From assembly GCA_958299035.1 (NCBI GenBank), contig CATQJL010000316.1:13486347-13550346 (forward strand): a DNA stretch of 64,000 nt. The letters are read 5' to 3'. The notes beneath the pieces are model-generated. The model worked only from the letters and a program-made list of their open reading frames with translations. It was not told where the DNA came from and ran no database searches. Made by a program: the position numbers and the translations under genes. The number at the start of each line of letters is the position of its first letter. The stretch's first letter is position 1. Source of the DNA: Cylicocyclus nassatus. Its lineage: Eukaryota > Nematoda > Chromadorea > Rhabditida > Strongylidae. Shown in pieces: positions 46,113 through 58,909 of this stretch.

Positions 46113-47122
46113 ATTAGGTCGTCCCAAAAGTATTTTCGCTTTTTTTGAACAAGCGCCACAGTTCGCAGAACAAAGGTTTATAAGAGACTTTGGCGGCATT
46201 CGATGCAGTTTCTCATGCTCTTTCAAATGACCATCTTTGCTTAGCAGTTGACACAACGAGCTATAAGAAAATTGCGATAAACTGCGACCCATGCTTTTTA
46301 TCAAGGTCGAATTCCACTATTTTTCTAGATTTTTGTACTGATTCTCCGAAGAAGTCCAAGTAACCTGCGGATAGGGCAAACAAAGTAGGATACAAAACAG
46401 CTTCGATCTCTTTCCCAGGGCTCTCTATAATTTTTTTGACAGAATTTTGAAAAACACCATCGAATTTTAGGAGTCCCATACCAGACGCAGACTCGTCAAA
46501 CTCCATTGAATTCTCGTATTTCTGATACTTTCAAAGTGAATTAGGATTCAGCACTAATTTTACGAAACATGTGAGCTTTTCGGGGTTCAGAATACCCAAT
46601 TTTTGATTTGCCCAGGGTTCCTTAAAAAACATGAATTTTGGCGATTTTATCCTCCAAGACTTTTCGAATCAGGAACAAAAAACATGTCTCTAAAAGAAGA
46701 GAAAATGCTGCGTTGAATAACACCCGGTTGCTAGCCGGCTGTTGTTCTATGAGGTTTAAGTTGACCAAATGTGGAATTTGATAGCATCGAAAAAATAATT
46801 TTGAAAAATTTTTCAAAGTAAGCTACGGAAGGAACAAAAATTATTTTGCATCCTACTTTGTTTGCTCTATTGATGGGTTACTTGGACTTCTTCAAGGGAT
46901 CAGTCAAGAAGTTAGAAAAATAGCTGAACTTGACCTTGGTAAAAAGCATGGGTCGCAGTTTATACCAATTTTCTGAGAGCTTGTTGCTTCGTCTGCATTA
47001 TAATGATGATCATTTGAAAGACATGAAAAGCTGTATCGAATGCTACCAAGAGCTCCTACAAACCCTTTTCTGCGGACTCTGGCGCTTGTAAAAAAAGCGA
47101 AAATACTTTTGGGACGACCTTA
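46113..47122. mobile_element. Mariner-type foldback MITE (chain member 4)
   Basis: TTAGGTCGTCCCAAAAGTAT...ATACTTTTGGGACGACCTTA. A single TA separates it from member 3. Arms contain GACCCATGC..ACCAAGGTC-type sequence in both orientations. Open frames inside mirror each other. Confidence 0.7.
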
Positions 47123-47126
47123 TATG

Positions 47127-47884
47127 TTAGGTTGAACCGAAAGTTCTGTCGCACCAATTCAAAAAAATCGTGACTTTTTCCTGTCACTATAGTTTTTCAC
47201 GATAAAAAATACCACTAGGAAGAGTAACTCATGCATTTTCTAAATACACCTTTTCTCTCTTTCATGCTCTGACTGCATAGATAAAATTGTGAAAAGGAAA
47301 TCAGTTTAATTTCGGAGTTTTGAGGCAAGCCCGTTAAAAATTCCAAAACTTTGCAAAAAAAATCCAAAAGAGTCAGTGTCCTAGGTTGCGATCTCCTCTT
47401 TCCAGCTAAGCAAAAATCGCGCTAATTGAGCTTTTCTTAGAAAAGTTATGATTTTCGAGAAAAATGCCAAAAAAATTGGTTCCTTAAGAAGATTGATTTT
47501 TTTGCTATTTTCTCCCAAAAATCATAACTTTTCAAAGAACAGCTTAACCAGCGCGAATTTTGCTTATGTAGAAGGAGGGGCCAAATAATCCAGGATACTG
47601 GCTGTTCTGGTTTTAAAGGCGCAGTTTTGGATGTTTTAACGGGCTTGCCTCAAAATTCCGAAAAAAGTAGTGGCTTCCTTCTCCAATCTTTATCTTGCGA
47701 TCAAAGCATAGTTGAGAGCAGGCAAGGCATCATTAGAAGGTACACGAGCTACTCTTTCTAGTGGTTTTTTTCATGCAAGAGAAGAAGAAAGGAAGAGAAG
47801 GAAGAAAGAGTTTGTGAGAAGGAAGTTTTTGTGAGAAGGAAGCTACGATCTTCTGAATGGTACAGGACTTTCGGTTCAACCTAA
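47127..47884. mobile_element. Mariner-type foldback MITE (chain member 5)
   Basis: TTAGGTTGAACCGAAAGTTCTG...GGACTTTCGGTTCAACCTAA. Left terminus identical to member 3, but the inside differs. Confidence 0.7.
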
Positions 47885-49059
47885 TATAAAACTTAAAAGT
47901 GTTTGTCTGTTAATAAGTATGTTTTCTATACAAACTTTTTTGAGCGGACCAAATGAGGTGAAACTTTGCACACTTATGTTCTCGACCACCGGCGGTTGTT
48001 ACAGGCTACCTTTCGCGACGATCCACTCGGTCCCTCCATCGATTTATTGATCTGTTTACTACATCTAGGAAAATGAAAGCATACAATCATTTCTCCAAGT
48101 CTAGTAGTAATGGGCGCTAATCACTTACACTTTGCGGTGAGAAGGGTGCGGTGCCGCGAAGCGTGGCGGTAAAGACGGAAGGCAATTTCGCCACGGATAC
48201 CGCAGGCGCGCTGCAATCAAACTTCTTGTACTGCAAGCAACAAACATCAACTAGTGTCCTATAAGTTACTCTCGAGCAAACTTAAGGACATTTTTGCTCG
48301 ATAATCCTTCCGCACACTATCACCCTCGGCTCACCATAATATCCACATTTATCGTAATGGCATTCTTTTGAACTGACCGTGGCACATGACCGGAGGTCTT
48401 CTGAACGTTTAACTGGCCATCTCAAAGCCCGGGAAGGTAGGCGGTTTTAGGACCAACCTAGGAAATTCTTCTGAATGGCTCATCTCAAATCAATTGAGAT
48501 GATTAGGGGTTTACCACGGGCCTATGTTCGTCATTCACTGCCGTCACCATCCTGGATTTCGCCCTTATGTGAGCCCTCATGAGCGCTGTGCCTGTGACAT
48601 CATTCATGAGACTGATAAAGCAGCACATTTCCTACGATTTGCGTCTTCCACTTCGCATGAAAAAAACCGAGGTTAGGGATGGCAAAGGCTGAAACTGTGT
48701 GCAATGAACACATAAAATCATAAATGACTGAGCTTTTTGTTCTTTACACAAAGCGTTAGTCCACCGATAATATGGTGGCGAGTGTACTGCTATGCAAAAC
48801 GCTTATAGGTTGGTTTAAGATTCATCTGGAATGTGCCCACGAGTAAAAAAGATTCTGAAATCAGATGTTGCTTCCCGCGATAGTGTGAATGCACAGGTTT
48901 TTGTTTACAGGTGAACAAAGACGGGAAAACTGTTGCTCAGTACTGCATCATTTTGATTCCTTCTGCAATTTTGCACGAAGTGCTTCCGATCTCTCTTACA
49001 TAGTATTTGATCTCAAATATTCTCTTTATTGCTGAGATTGAGCGACGTTGGCATTCTAA
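47885..49059. other. No gene recognised; Helitron-like C fragment at the left
   Basis: 47887-48065 resembles family C (see 42826-43214). The remainder has no supported coding or terminal repeat signal. Confidence 0.35.
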
Positions 49060-50091
49060 GGGCCGCATGATTAACATCCCCGTCGAGGAATGGATCGCAG
49101 CTTTAAAGAAAAGCTTCATATGCTAAAGCTCCAGTGTCTGTATTTCATGCTGTCTACCTATCCGTAAGCACTCCCACCATCCTTTGAACATCTTGAACGG
49201 GAGCATGAAGTTGTAGAAAACATTCCAAAATTGTGCTGTTTATCTAACCCAACAGTGCTAACCATGTTTCTGTAAGAACAAGTGATGTTTCGAAGTCGTG
49301 AAATTTGCGGTGAACCACAAGTCGAAACTTGGGGTTTATAAAAAAAAAAATCACCAATAACTCATTTGTTCTTATCAGCCGCATACTTAACACTGTTGGG
49401 TCAGATAATCAGTACAACTTTTAAAGGTTATCGTAAACTTTAAGGAAGAAAAATGACTTTGATTAAAGGCAGTGGCTCGGGAAAATCGCGAATGGGGATT
49501 TTCCACAACCACTTGACCTTCTGGACCAGCTGAGTCAGGTACTGTGCTTGAAAAGTCAAAAAAGTGTTTTTTGGCACTTTCCGAACTTGGAGATCGCTGG
49601 AGAGGAGGGGCGGGAGGTTACCGTCAACTGTGCCGTATTGATTGCTTGGGCTGATCAGCCAAATACCGCAAAAATAGGTGAAGTTTCAGTATCCTGCAGT
49701 CACTTGCTTGTTATGGCGGGAATCCCTCACCCCGCCCTCCAACAATCTGCAAGGCCGGTAAACTCCAAAAAACACTTTTTTGACATTTCAAGCAGAGTAC
49801 CTGACTCAGTTGGTCCGGAAGGCCACGTAGTTGTGAAAAGCCCCCAATCGCAATTTTCCGGAGCCACTGCCTTTGAAGAAAAGAAGTTCGGCCGCGAGAA
49901 TCATCACGAATTTATAGAAAAAGCTGGAAAATGCGGCTTGCGCATCTTGCTTCCGTTCAATATGTTCATAATGAAGGACGGTGGGAAAACTTATGAGAGA
50001 CAGCGTAAAATCCAATCTGAAACTTCAGGATATAGAGCTTCTTTCTGAGCTGCGATCCCCTCCCCGGCGGGGATGTTAATGCATGCGCCTC
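49060..50091. mobile_element. Harbinger-type foldback element H4
   Basis: Left end TAA|GGGCCGCATGATTAACATCC; right end GGGGATGTTAATGCATGCGCC. The arms extend inward with matching segments (left ..CCACCATCCTTTGAACATC, right ..ATGTTCATAATGAAGGACGG) and an inner palindrome around 49540-49790 with AAAAAAGTGTTTTTTGG on both sides. The 166-codon frame 49548-50048 lies across the right arm and is not a credible gene. The related half-copy at 63646 begins TTA|GGGCCGCATG. Confidence 0.6.
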
Positions 50092-50417
50092 CAACAGTAA
50101 ATGCTCACTAGGGAATGTTCGGAGGTCAATATGGCCAATCCAAGCAAGCTGCACACCATTTAATGCAGCATTGAACTGACTCGAAACTTGCCTCCCTTAT
50201 CTGCTGAACACTTTTGTGGACGAAGTTACAAGCCATTAAAGACCGTTATCTGTCTAAGCAATCGTGTCTATAAAAAGCAAATTTGGCCCTACAGATCCAT
50301 GTTCGGCTTAATGCTGAACCAAAGCATGCAGCTAGGTTACTTCATATGGATATTTGAAGGTGAGCTAAAAGGGTAGTATTATGCTTAATTTCGTGATTTA
50401 TATGTGATTCTTTCGAA

Positions 50418-53400
50418 TCATATATATAAAGCTGAATGTCTGTTTGTATGTCTGTATGTCTGTCTGTATGCGTGTACGTATGTTCCGAATAGAAAATTCC
50501 ATTTCTGAACCGATCCGGACCAAACTTGGCACACATACACTTCGGGCCCCGGCGGGTGCCATAGGCTACTTTTCGTCATCGATTGATATCGATTTTATCG
50601 ATTTTATAAAGTTTGAGCTACGGGGCTGGGAGTTTGCACAGGGGGTAATCGAGCATGGGGATTCCGAATACACTATTAGTTTTCAGGATTATCGATTATT
50701 ATTTTGGTTGAATTCAGTGTACTGATAATAGTATTACCATTGATCAGTCGCTGATGACACATAGACAGTATACTATAGGAGTATGGTAGAGAGCCACTCT
50801 GATCGAATTTGTTCTAAGATCTGCTCAAGATCACAATACCGCGCACAGAATGTCAAAATTTCCTAAAATTCGCGGTTCCGGGATTTCCGCCAAAGTGCGC
50901 GATAATCCGGGAAGTTCGCGACATTTCAGGATCCGCGAAACCATGCGAATCACGCAGATTACGCAACGCCATAACTTCCTTCGGAATGAATACATTCCGA
51001 ATCCAGAAGCAGCACTGTGTTCAGATCGTCGAGGCAATTATCTTAATACACAGTATGCTCTCGATATTCCATTTCCAGTTTTTTCGAATTTTTTCTGTGG
51101 AGGTCTTTTCGCAAGGATATAACGCAGCGTCTGTGTATCATAAAAGATTCCAGTAAGCATTGTTCGATAGTACTGCCCTTGTAGGTTATCGTGCGTTCAA
51201 AGGTAGCTGCAGACTGTCTCCCAAAAGAGATAGAAGCGTTGGTGAATTTTGGAAAAGTCACGCGTTTCTAAATTCTACTCGTCGTAACTTCCTTCGGAAT
51301 GAACATATTCTGAATCCGAAGAAAGCTTTGTGCTCAGTTTATCAAGGCAAGTCTTTCGATATACAGCATATCCTTGATATTCCGATTTCAATATTCTCAA
51401 TCTGTAGACGTCTTTTCGTGAAGGTGTAAAGCAGCGCGCATTGCCCCTAGTAGACTCGAGCAAGGAACTTTCGATAGTACTTTTTCTGTAGATTATGCAG
51501 CGCTAAAAAGTAGTCACAGACATCTTTCCATAGGAGTTAAAAGGGCTGGTGAATTCTGGAAAAATCATGTCGTTCTAAATTTTTCTCAACGTAACTCTAA
51601 AATATGAAGCTCTCTTGCTAAGCCGATGTGATTTTCGTAATCAGCAGGTCGGATAACCCTTATGAGCTTTTCTTGTTTTACGCTCTGAAGCTGGCCAAGC
51701 AGATTTTGGTCAAAATGTTCATGCTCTTAAATTGTAAGGAAACTTCGCATATAGAGGTTTTCGAACACGCTCTTTACGAAAATCGTGGTCTTTGGGGATT
51801 ATAGGGTCTTCTTGGAGAGATACGGTGAGGTGATTGTAACTGCATTACGAAAGCTCGTAACTTCGCCTCCACCTCTCACGTGTCTGTCGAAGAACCTGCC
51901 TGCTTGCTTTGCTAGTTAAAGTTACTAGGGGATGTGCTATCGAATGGTGCAAGACTCAGGCTCCAGTCTATAAAAATCACCGAGTTACGAGCCTATGAAA
52001 ACACGTCCTCATGAATTTTGCCCAAAATGTAAAGATTTAGCCACCGAAATAGCTTTGATATTCAACTGAGCAGCCTGAGCATACGCAAATAACATATTCA
52101 ATACAGTAGGAGTCTTTTGGCGAAGCGAACGCAATATCCGCAATGCGAGTGTCATACAAGCGCTCACGGTGGGATTTCGTCGAGATTCGCGATCATTTTG
52201 GGCAAAATTCATGAGGACGTGTTTTCATAGGCTCGTAACTCGGCGATTTTTATAGACTGGAGCCTGAGTCTTGCACCATTCGATAGCACATCCCCTAGTA
52301 ACTTTAACTAGCAAAGCAAGCAGGCAGGTTCTTCGACAGACACGTGAGAGGTGGAGGCGAAGTTACGAGCTTTCGTAATGCAGTTACAATCACCTCACCG
52401 TATCTCTCCAAGAAGACCCTATAATCCCCAAAGACCACGATTTTCGTAAAGAGCGTGTTCGAAAACCTCTATATGCGAAGTTTCCTTACAATTTAAGAGC
52501 ATGAACATTTTTGACCAAAATCTGCTTGGCCAGCTTCAGAGCGTAAAACAAGAAAAGCTCATAAGGGTTATCCGACCTGCTGTTTACGAAAATCACATCG
52601 GCTTAGCAAGAGAGCTTCATATTTTAGAGTTACGTTGAGAAAAATTTAGAACGACATGATTTTTCCAGAATTCACCAGCCCTTTTAACTCCTATGGAAAG
52701 ATGTCTGTGACTACTTTTTAGCGCTGCATAATCTAGAGAAAAAGTACTATCGAAAGTTCCTTGCTCGAGTCTACTAGGGGCAATGCGCGCTGCTTTACAC
52801 CTTCACGAAAAGACGTCTACAGAAAGATTTGAGAATATTGAAATCGGAATATCAAGGATATGCTGTATATCGAAAGACTTGCCTTGATAAACTGAGCACA
52901 AAGCTTTCTTCGGATGCAGAATATGTTCATTCCGAAGGAAGTTACGGCGAGTAGAATTTAGAAACGCGTGACTTTTCCAAAATTCACCAACGCTTCTATC
53001 TCTTTTGGGAGACAATCTGCAGCTACCTTTGAACGCACGATAACCTACAAGGGCAGTACTATCGAACAATGCTTACTGGAATCTTTTATGATACACAGAC
53101 GCTGCGTTACATCCTTGCGAAAAGACCTCCACAGAAAAAATTTGAAAAAACTGGAAATCGAATATCGAGAGCATACTGTGTATTAAGATAATTGCCTCGA
53201 CGATCTGAACACAGTGCTGCTTCTGGATTCGGAATGTATTCATTCCGAAGGAAGTTATGGCGTTGCGTAATCTGCGTGATTCGCATGGTTTCGCGGATCC
53301 TGAAATGTCGCGAACTTCCGGATTATCGCGCACTTTGGCGGAAATCCCGGAACCGCGAATTTTAGGAAATTTTGACATTCTGTGCCCGGTATTGTGATCT

Positions 53401-53919
53401 TGAGCAGATCTTAGAACAAATTCGATCAGAGTGGCTCTCTACCATACTCCTATAGTATACTGTCTATGTGTCATCAGCGACTGATCAATGGTAATACTAT
53501 TATCAGTACACTGAATTCAACCAAAATAATAATCGATAATCCTGAAAACTAATAGTGTATTCGGAATCCCCATGCTCGATTACCCCCCCCCCCTGTGCAA
53601 ACTCCCAGCCCCGTAGCTCAAACCTTGCAAAAAATCGATAAATTCGATAAAGGTAATCGATAATCCTGAAAAGTAATATTGTATTCGGAATCCCCATGCT
53701 CGATTACCCCCTGTGCAAACTCCCAGCCCCGTAGCTCAAACTTTGTAAAAATCGATAAAATCGATATCAATCGATGACGAAAAGTAGCCTATGGCACCCG
53801 CCGGGGCCCGAAGTGTATGTGTGCCAAGTTTGGTCCGGATCGGTTCAGAAATGGATTTTTCTATTCGGAACATACGTGCAGACAAACAGACAAGCAGACG
53901 TTCAGCTTCATATATAAGA
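50418..53919. repeat. Near-perfect 3.5-kb palindrome with Helitron-like B ends
   Basis: Left arm 50418-52029 and right arm 52194-53919 are inverted copies around a 164-bp spacer. Both outer ends are family B 5' ends (TCATATATATAAAGCTGAATG left; complement of TCTTATATATGAAGCTGAACG right). Arms differ by scattered substitutions and small indels, and the right arm has one additional ~125-bp unit and a C9 tract near 53585. Each arm holds two diverged ~310-bp tandem units beginning TAACTTCCTTCGGAATGAA. No coding domain. Confidence 0.8.
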
Positions 53920-54301
53920 TGATGCGTCTCGTCGAGCTGAATTGAACGGTGTCCTCGGATTCAGAATTCGCCCATTCTGAAGCGAGATATGGCTAAATTG
54001 ACGATCATTCCGGCGCACTGCGGCGGAGTGTGGCGCACTCTGCCACACTCCGGCACACTGTGGCGGAGTGTGGCGGAGTGCGCCGCAGTCCGGCGACTTT
54101 TTTGACGAATTATGAGCGGTATTGTACACTTCGGGCCCCGGCGGGTGTCATAGGCTACTTTTCGTCGTCATCGATACCGATTTTATCGATTTTTTGCAAA
54201 ATTTGAGCTACGGGGCTGGAAGTTGGCACATGGGGGTAATCGAGCATGCTGATTCGAATATAATAATGACAGGGCCGGGCGGAGCCTTGTAAGTCAACTA
54301 G
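53920..54301 (+). mobile_element. Helitron-like B 3' portion
   Basis: Begins beyond the palindrome with a GTGTGGCGGAGTG-type repeat patch (54023-54090). It then has the conserved family B block (CACTTCGGGCCCCGGCGGGTG) and the ATCGATTTTATCGAT motif, and ends in GACAGGGCCGGGCGGAGCC...CAACTAG|T. Confidence 0.5.
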
Positions 54302-54729
54302 TCGCATATAAAAAGGCTCTCTATGCGACATCAAATGGTATTCAGCTTGTTTGGATTGGCCATTCGACTGACCATTCCCTTGTCAGAGAAGTACGTTAAG
54401 CACTAGAAACGCACACATGCAAGGCATTTTGCAGAATCATACGTGATTTTGCATACACCTAAGCACTGGCGTTGAATTTTGTCTCTCTCTCGTAAAGCTA
54501 TAGCATTCTGGATTGCCCATACGAAGTTGAAACGACTTCCCGCCTTTCGATTTGTTATGTTTAGAAACCGAAGAAAATGAAATCAGCCGATATTGACTAC
54601 AGACATACAAAACAAGCAGCGTTAGTTATGCAAGCTGACTACAAAGGAGATGTTGTGAGTACTATTGTCCTAGTCTACATATATTAGTCATAGCAAGCGA
54701 ATGGTGCTGTGCAAACCGTTTAATCTTGT

Positions 54730-55050
54730 ATGATTAGTTTATTTAGCACAGAAGTTTCAAAAAAAAAAGAAAATGTCTTCATAAAAGTTCATCAACATTC
54801 GAGAAAGTTTCAGAAACATGAACTAGATGACGAACAATCGCAAGCTATATCTCATATAACATTCGACCCTGGTCAGAACTCTATATCATACATAGGATCG
54901 CAAGTTGAACAGCTAGTAGGGGTTAGTTTGCAAGGTCTATTACACTATAACATGCTGAAATCTTTGGATGTAGTGCACCTGTTGACAATGCTTGCATTTC
55001 AGGCGTCACAGATGACAATGTTAGGTAGTGCTGAACAAACAGCTTTACAG
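54730..55050 (+). CDS. Tentative two-exon gene fragment, unknown function
   Basis: ATG 54730 opens a frame of 128 codons. Within it a possible intron is 54920-55002 (CTA|GTAGGG ... GCATTTCAG), phase 0 on both sides, giving exon 2 55003-55050 (ASQMTMLGSAEQTALQ) followed by CAG|GTATAC, a second possible donor. No further exon was identified. Composition is protein-like (FDPGQNSISYIGSQVEQL) but I do not recognise the family. It could be a stray gene fragment or chance. Confidence 0.25.
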
Positions 55051-56282
55051 GTATACTGTTACTTCAGTATGAGAAAGTGTTATGTACAAAAACAATCACC
55101 AACGCTACCGAGTTAGGGCAAATCTCCTAAGATGATTTCCACTATTTAATAATCAAGGAACATTTACAAGGCGATTGCAAATACCCGTACAAATCGTGAT
55201 TTAAGTAAAACTTGATGTCAAGTCCAAATACACTCAAACATCCCAAAAATCGGAACCTCACTCAGAAATCCCACGAAGTTTCTGGCTGGTCACTATATGT
55301 AGACTTGCAATTAAATACACTTGGTAATTCGTTTCGTGGTAGCAAATCCAGAAGTGAAGTTAGAGGCTCTGCCAAAGTAATTCTGATCTATTTCTCTACA
55401 TAGCCTTTACTAAAAAAACTCTCAAAGACCAGCAACAATGATTTTCAGCCTTTTACAAGCGCTGGTCTCGATATCGAGTCCAAAATTCTTTGAGAATATA
55501 AATTTTCGTAGATTCGACCTAATTTTATTTCTGCTCTTACCGCAACGAAAGCGAGCGTTGCATTTCACTGTTATGGGCCAAGGGGAGTTTTGCAGAAATT
55601 CTCTAATCGAAGGTCCCATTTTTAGAACGCTCTATTACTTTAATTTTCGCCTCGAAAAACGCGTCTCATATTGCGTTTGTCTTCTTCTAGAAGTCTTCTA
55701 TTAAATCTTGCTCTGTACTATCCATAAATTTGTCAAAATTTTTGTTGTGTTAGGCCTCGGGCAGACTTCACGCGATTTGATCGTAGCGACGAGACAACTG
55801 TTACAACATCATTCCATGCCGATCAACTTGCATTCGGTTGTGATACTTTTCCAGCCCGAAATTTTTGAGTGTGAAATGAAAATGAATGAAAATCTTGGCG
55901 ATTATATCGCGACGATTAAGTCGCTGAAGTCTGTCCGGGGCCTTAAGCATATGCGACGAAACGTGCAGATCATTCCCCATTAGGAAAGGTGTTTGACTCA
56001 AAGTACCTTACTCCAGCTAGGTGATTACCATAATAACAATCTTCAAATGCTGATACGAATATACTTTCGTTGTCTGCTTATCGACTTTGAACAAAGACTT
56101 CTGTTTGGCCTCGACCTAAACCATTCCCATCAATCAGGAACGCTAAATATTCTCAGACGTTCAGACAAATAAATTGATGTGTAAATTTGCATTTACTGCA
56201 AATGAAGGTCATTCAGACAATAAACCATGCAATTTGAGAGTAGAAGATTGCCTACAACTTTGTTCAGTAGATCGCTGAGCAG
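55051..56282. other. No gene recognised; MITE H1 copy 4 inside
   Basis: 55753-55942 is an H1 MITE (190 bp, GGCCTCGGGCAG...CTGTCCGGGGCC) flanked by TTA on both sides. The rest is AT-rich noncoding DNA. Confidence 0.5.
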
Positions 56283-56960
56283 CAGTGACGTACCCAGGAT
56301 CTCCGATTTGGGGGAGGGGAGGGGGGGGGGGGAGTTGGGCAAAGGCACTTCGAAAAATTCTTTGGGATTCTTGGTAAAGTTTTTAAGGGCCCCTGACCCC
56401 GAAATTCTAGAAAAAAAAGGGGGCGTGGCGGCAGCCACTCTCCTAAAAAGTTTTTTTACAAGGCTAATTTTGTATCTTTAAAAAATTTTTAAAAATTATT
56501 TTAATTTTGTGAAGTGTCAGTATATGCCGTGTTATGCCAAACCAGGTTTTTGGTGGATCTTCATTGGACCTGACGGTTTCGACAGTCTCGTCTTCTTCAG
56601 AGGTCTTGGATCCACCGCATTTCAGTAAGCCCGCACAGATAGTCAGTAACGGACGTCACTGATGAATGCGGATGGATCCAAGACCTCTGAAGAAGACGAG
56701 ACTGTCGAAACCGTCAGGTCCAATAAAGATCCACCAAAAACCTGGTTTGGCATAACACGGCATATACTGACACTTCACAAAATGCCCAGCTTTGAAGATA
56801 AGTTGAGCATTTGATCTAATTATTTTAATTATTTACAAGTAAAACTAAGTCGCTTGCAAATTTTTATAACACATTTGAGTAACTTCCAAATCGCGACTCT
56901 TCCTCGGGGGGGGGGGAGGGGGAGCCAAGGAGCCAACCGCCCTCTCCAGGTACGCCATTG
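56283..56960. mobile_element. hAT-like MITE with 8-bp target duplication
   Basis: 678 bp, CAGTGACGTACCCAGGA...TCCAGGTACGCCATTG, flanked by the perfect 8-bp duplication CTGAGCAG (56275-56282 and 56961-56968). G-rich tracts lie next to each end (56310-56335 and 56906-56920). A foldback element is nested at 56509-56778. Confidence 0.7.
56509..56778. mobile_element. Foldback MITE nested in the hAT-like element
   Basis: 270 bp, GTGAAGTGTCAGTATATGCC...GGCATATACTGACACTTCAC. Arms of about 110 bp are almost identical (both contain CCTCTGAAGAAGACGAGACT or its complement). Confidence 0.75.
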
Positions 56961-56968
56961 CTGAGCAG

Positions 56969-58909
56969 ATATGGAAAACTGTTGAAATCAGCTCTCAAAG
57001 ACCTTTGACCAATATCATCTAATTGGGAAAGTTCGTTTCGAGTCGAATATCTTTCCCAGCTGAGTGGAAAAAAAGAGTTTGTTGCTTTTAACTGCTTTCC
57101 CGCGCCGGCAGAAAGTGAGCCCAAAAACATATGTGGGACAAAATATGGTATTTAAACCTTTCTGGATATTTGATTCAATCCAGTAAAGTTCAAAGTCAAA
57201 ATTTACTTGTTTGCTCAAAAAATTGGAACAAATTGGATGTCCGTAACAACTAAAAATCACTCCTCCACACTATACTTTCGGCATGAGGCGTTCATGAATA
57301 AAGTCGTTACATTTCCTTTGTTCAAATTGAAGATTGAAGAAGTCATGCTTTTGATGAGCAAGATTATTCTCGCATTGGTTTTCTGTGTCAAGTATCTTGG
57401 ATGTGCAACCGTAAATTTCTAGCGTTCTGCTGGAACTAATTGCAAAATACAGTACCCACACTAATTATTCGACAGAAAACGCAAAAACTGACGATCCGCG
57501 TTTTTTTCGTTTTTTCTTCATAACTTCCTTCAGATTGCATAAAACATGAATCTGAAGGAAGCATGATGTTCAGCTCGTCAAGATGAATCTTCTAATGTAC
57601 TATATTCTCCTACTATCCCGTTTTCAGTCTGCTCGATTTTTGTATGAGGACGGGTTTTCGTAGTAGTGTAACTCAGCGAAGAACACACATGGAAGACTCT
57701 AGTAAACACGAATCGGTAGAGCTGTTGCCGTAGATTATCAGGCGATAGCGATTGGTGGAGAATCCCTTTTTCATAGAGAAAGATAGGCCGGTGAATTTTG
57801 AAAAAATCGATGTCTCTCAAATTTTGGCTACCGTAACCATACAGTAAGACGCCAACTTGCAAAGCAGGTGTGTTTTTCGTGATCAGCAGGCTAGATAACC
57901 CCTATGCGCAAGTTCTCCGAGGAATTTGGGCTCTTTGATTTTTTCTCGTTCTAGGCTCTGGAACCTCGCCGACGGGTTTTGGCTGAAATATTGGTGATCT
58001 TGGATTGGCCGGAAACTTCTCCCATAGAGGTTTCCAGACTTGCTGATTACGAGAATAGTACTCTTTTTGCAGTGTAATTTCTTTTGGCAGGGTTATGCTG
58101 AGAGGAATGCCGCGATACTACGCAAGTTCGTGAATTTGTCTGCCCCTTTCGCGTATCTGTTGGACAACTTACCTGCTCCTCTTTGCAATTTGAAATCACT
58201 AGAGAGAGTACTCTCAGAGCATGCTTAAACTGGGCCCTTACCTGTATTGATCGCCAAACTGTGAGCATACGAACTCACGTCCTCATGAAAATCGTTCAAA
58301 ATTTTAAGATCGTATATTTTGGCCGAATATCGCTGGAAATGATTGCAGATGACTTTGATTGCATATATTATGTTTATATACATACGTAAATTGATAATTC
58401 TAATTCAGCATACTTGCTTACTCCCTGTGCCGATCACACAATTGTAGCTCAAAGTTGGCAAAAAATCGATAAAGTCGGTAAAGGTAATTGGTCTTGAGAA
58501 CTAATATCTATCCATAATCAGCCCCTCATTCACCTACTTATACCAATTCTTGGCTCAGTAGCTCAAAGTTGGCAAAAATCGATGAACCGATATCGACCGA
58601 TGACGAAATGTAGTCTACGAGACCAGCTCGGCCCCTAAGTTGTGTGAAGAGTTTGGTCTGCATTGGTTCAGAGATGCAATTCTGTTGGGAGCATACGCAC
58701 AGAAACACAGACACTTACTTGAGTTTAGTATGTTAGAGATAACAGTGACAATAACAGTTGGAACTCTGAAGTCCGTCAAACTCATCATAAAAATCATTCA
58801 CTATTTGCAGTTTTAAGGCTGGTCATTCTTGCTGCTTCATCACTGCTCTTGAATGTCTGCGTGCCCGCCATGCAGCTGAGTGCATTATCATTGTGTTTCA
58901 GACACCATG
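56969..58909. other. No gene recognised; decayed Helitron-like B sequence
   Basis: 57540-58080 resembles the inner part of the large palindrome (shared TGAATTTTGAAAA, TCAGCAGG..GATAACCC). 58395-58735 is a decayed minus-strand family B copy (repeated GTAGCTCAAAGTTGGCAAAAA and TCGAT motifs). Confidence 0.45.

Noticed and set aside
49548..50048. 166-codon open frame
   Set aside because: It lies across the inner palindrome and right arm of a foldback element and shows no recognisable protein features.
50968..51600. Two similar 300-bp segments as a CRISPR-like array
   Set aside because: Only two diverged long units without short constant repeats or spacers; a tandem repeat inside a transposon, in a eukaryotic genome.
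50418..53919. Paired mirror-image ORFs (for example near 51160 and 53069) as duplicated genes
   Set aside because: They are the same noncoding repeat read on the two arms of the palindrome, with no protein features.
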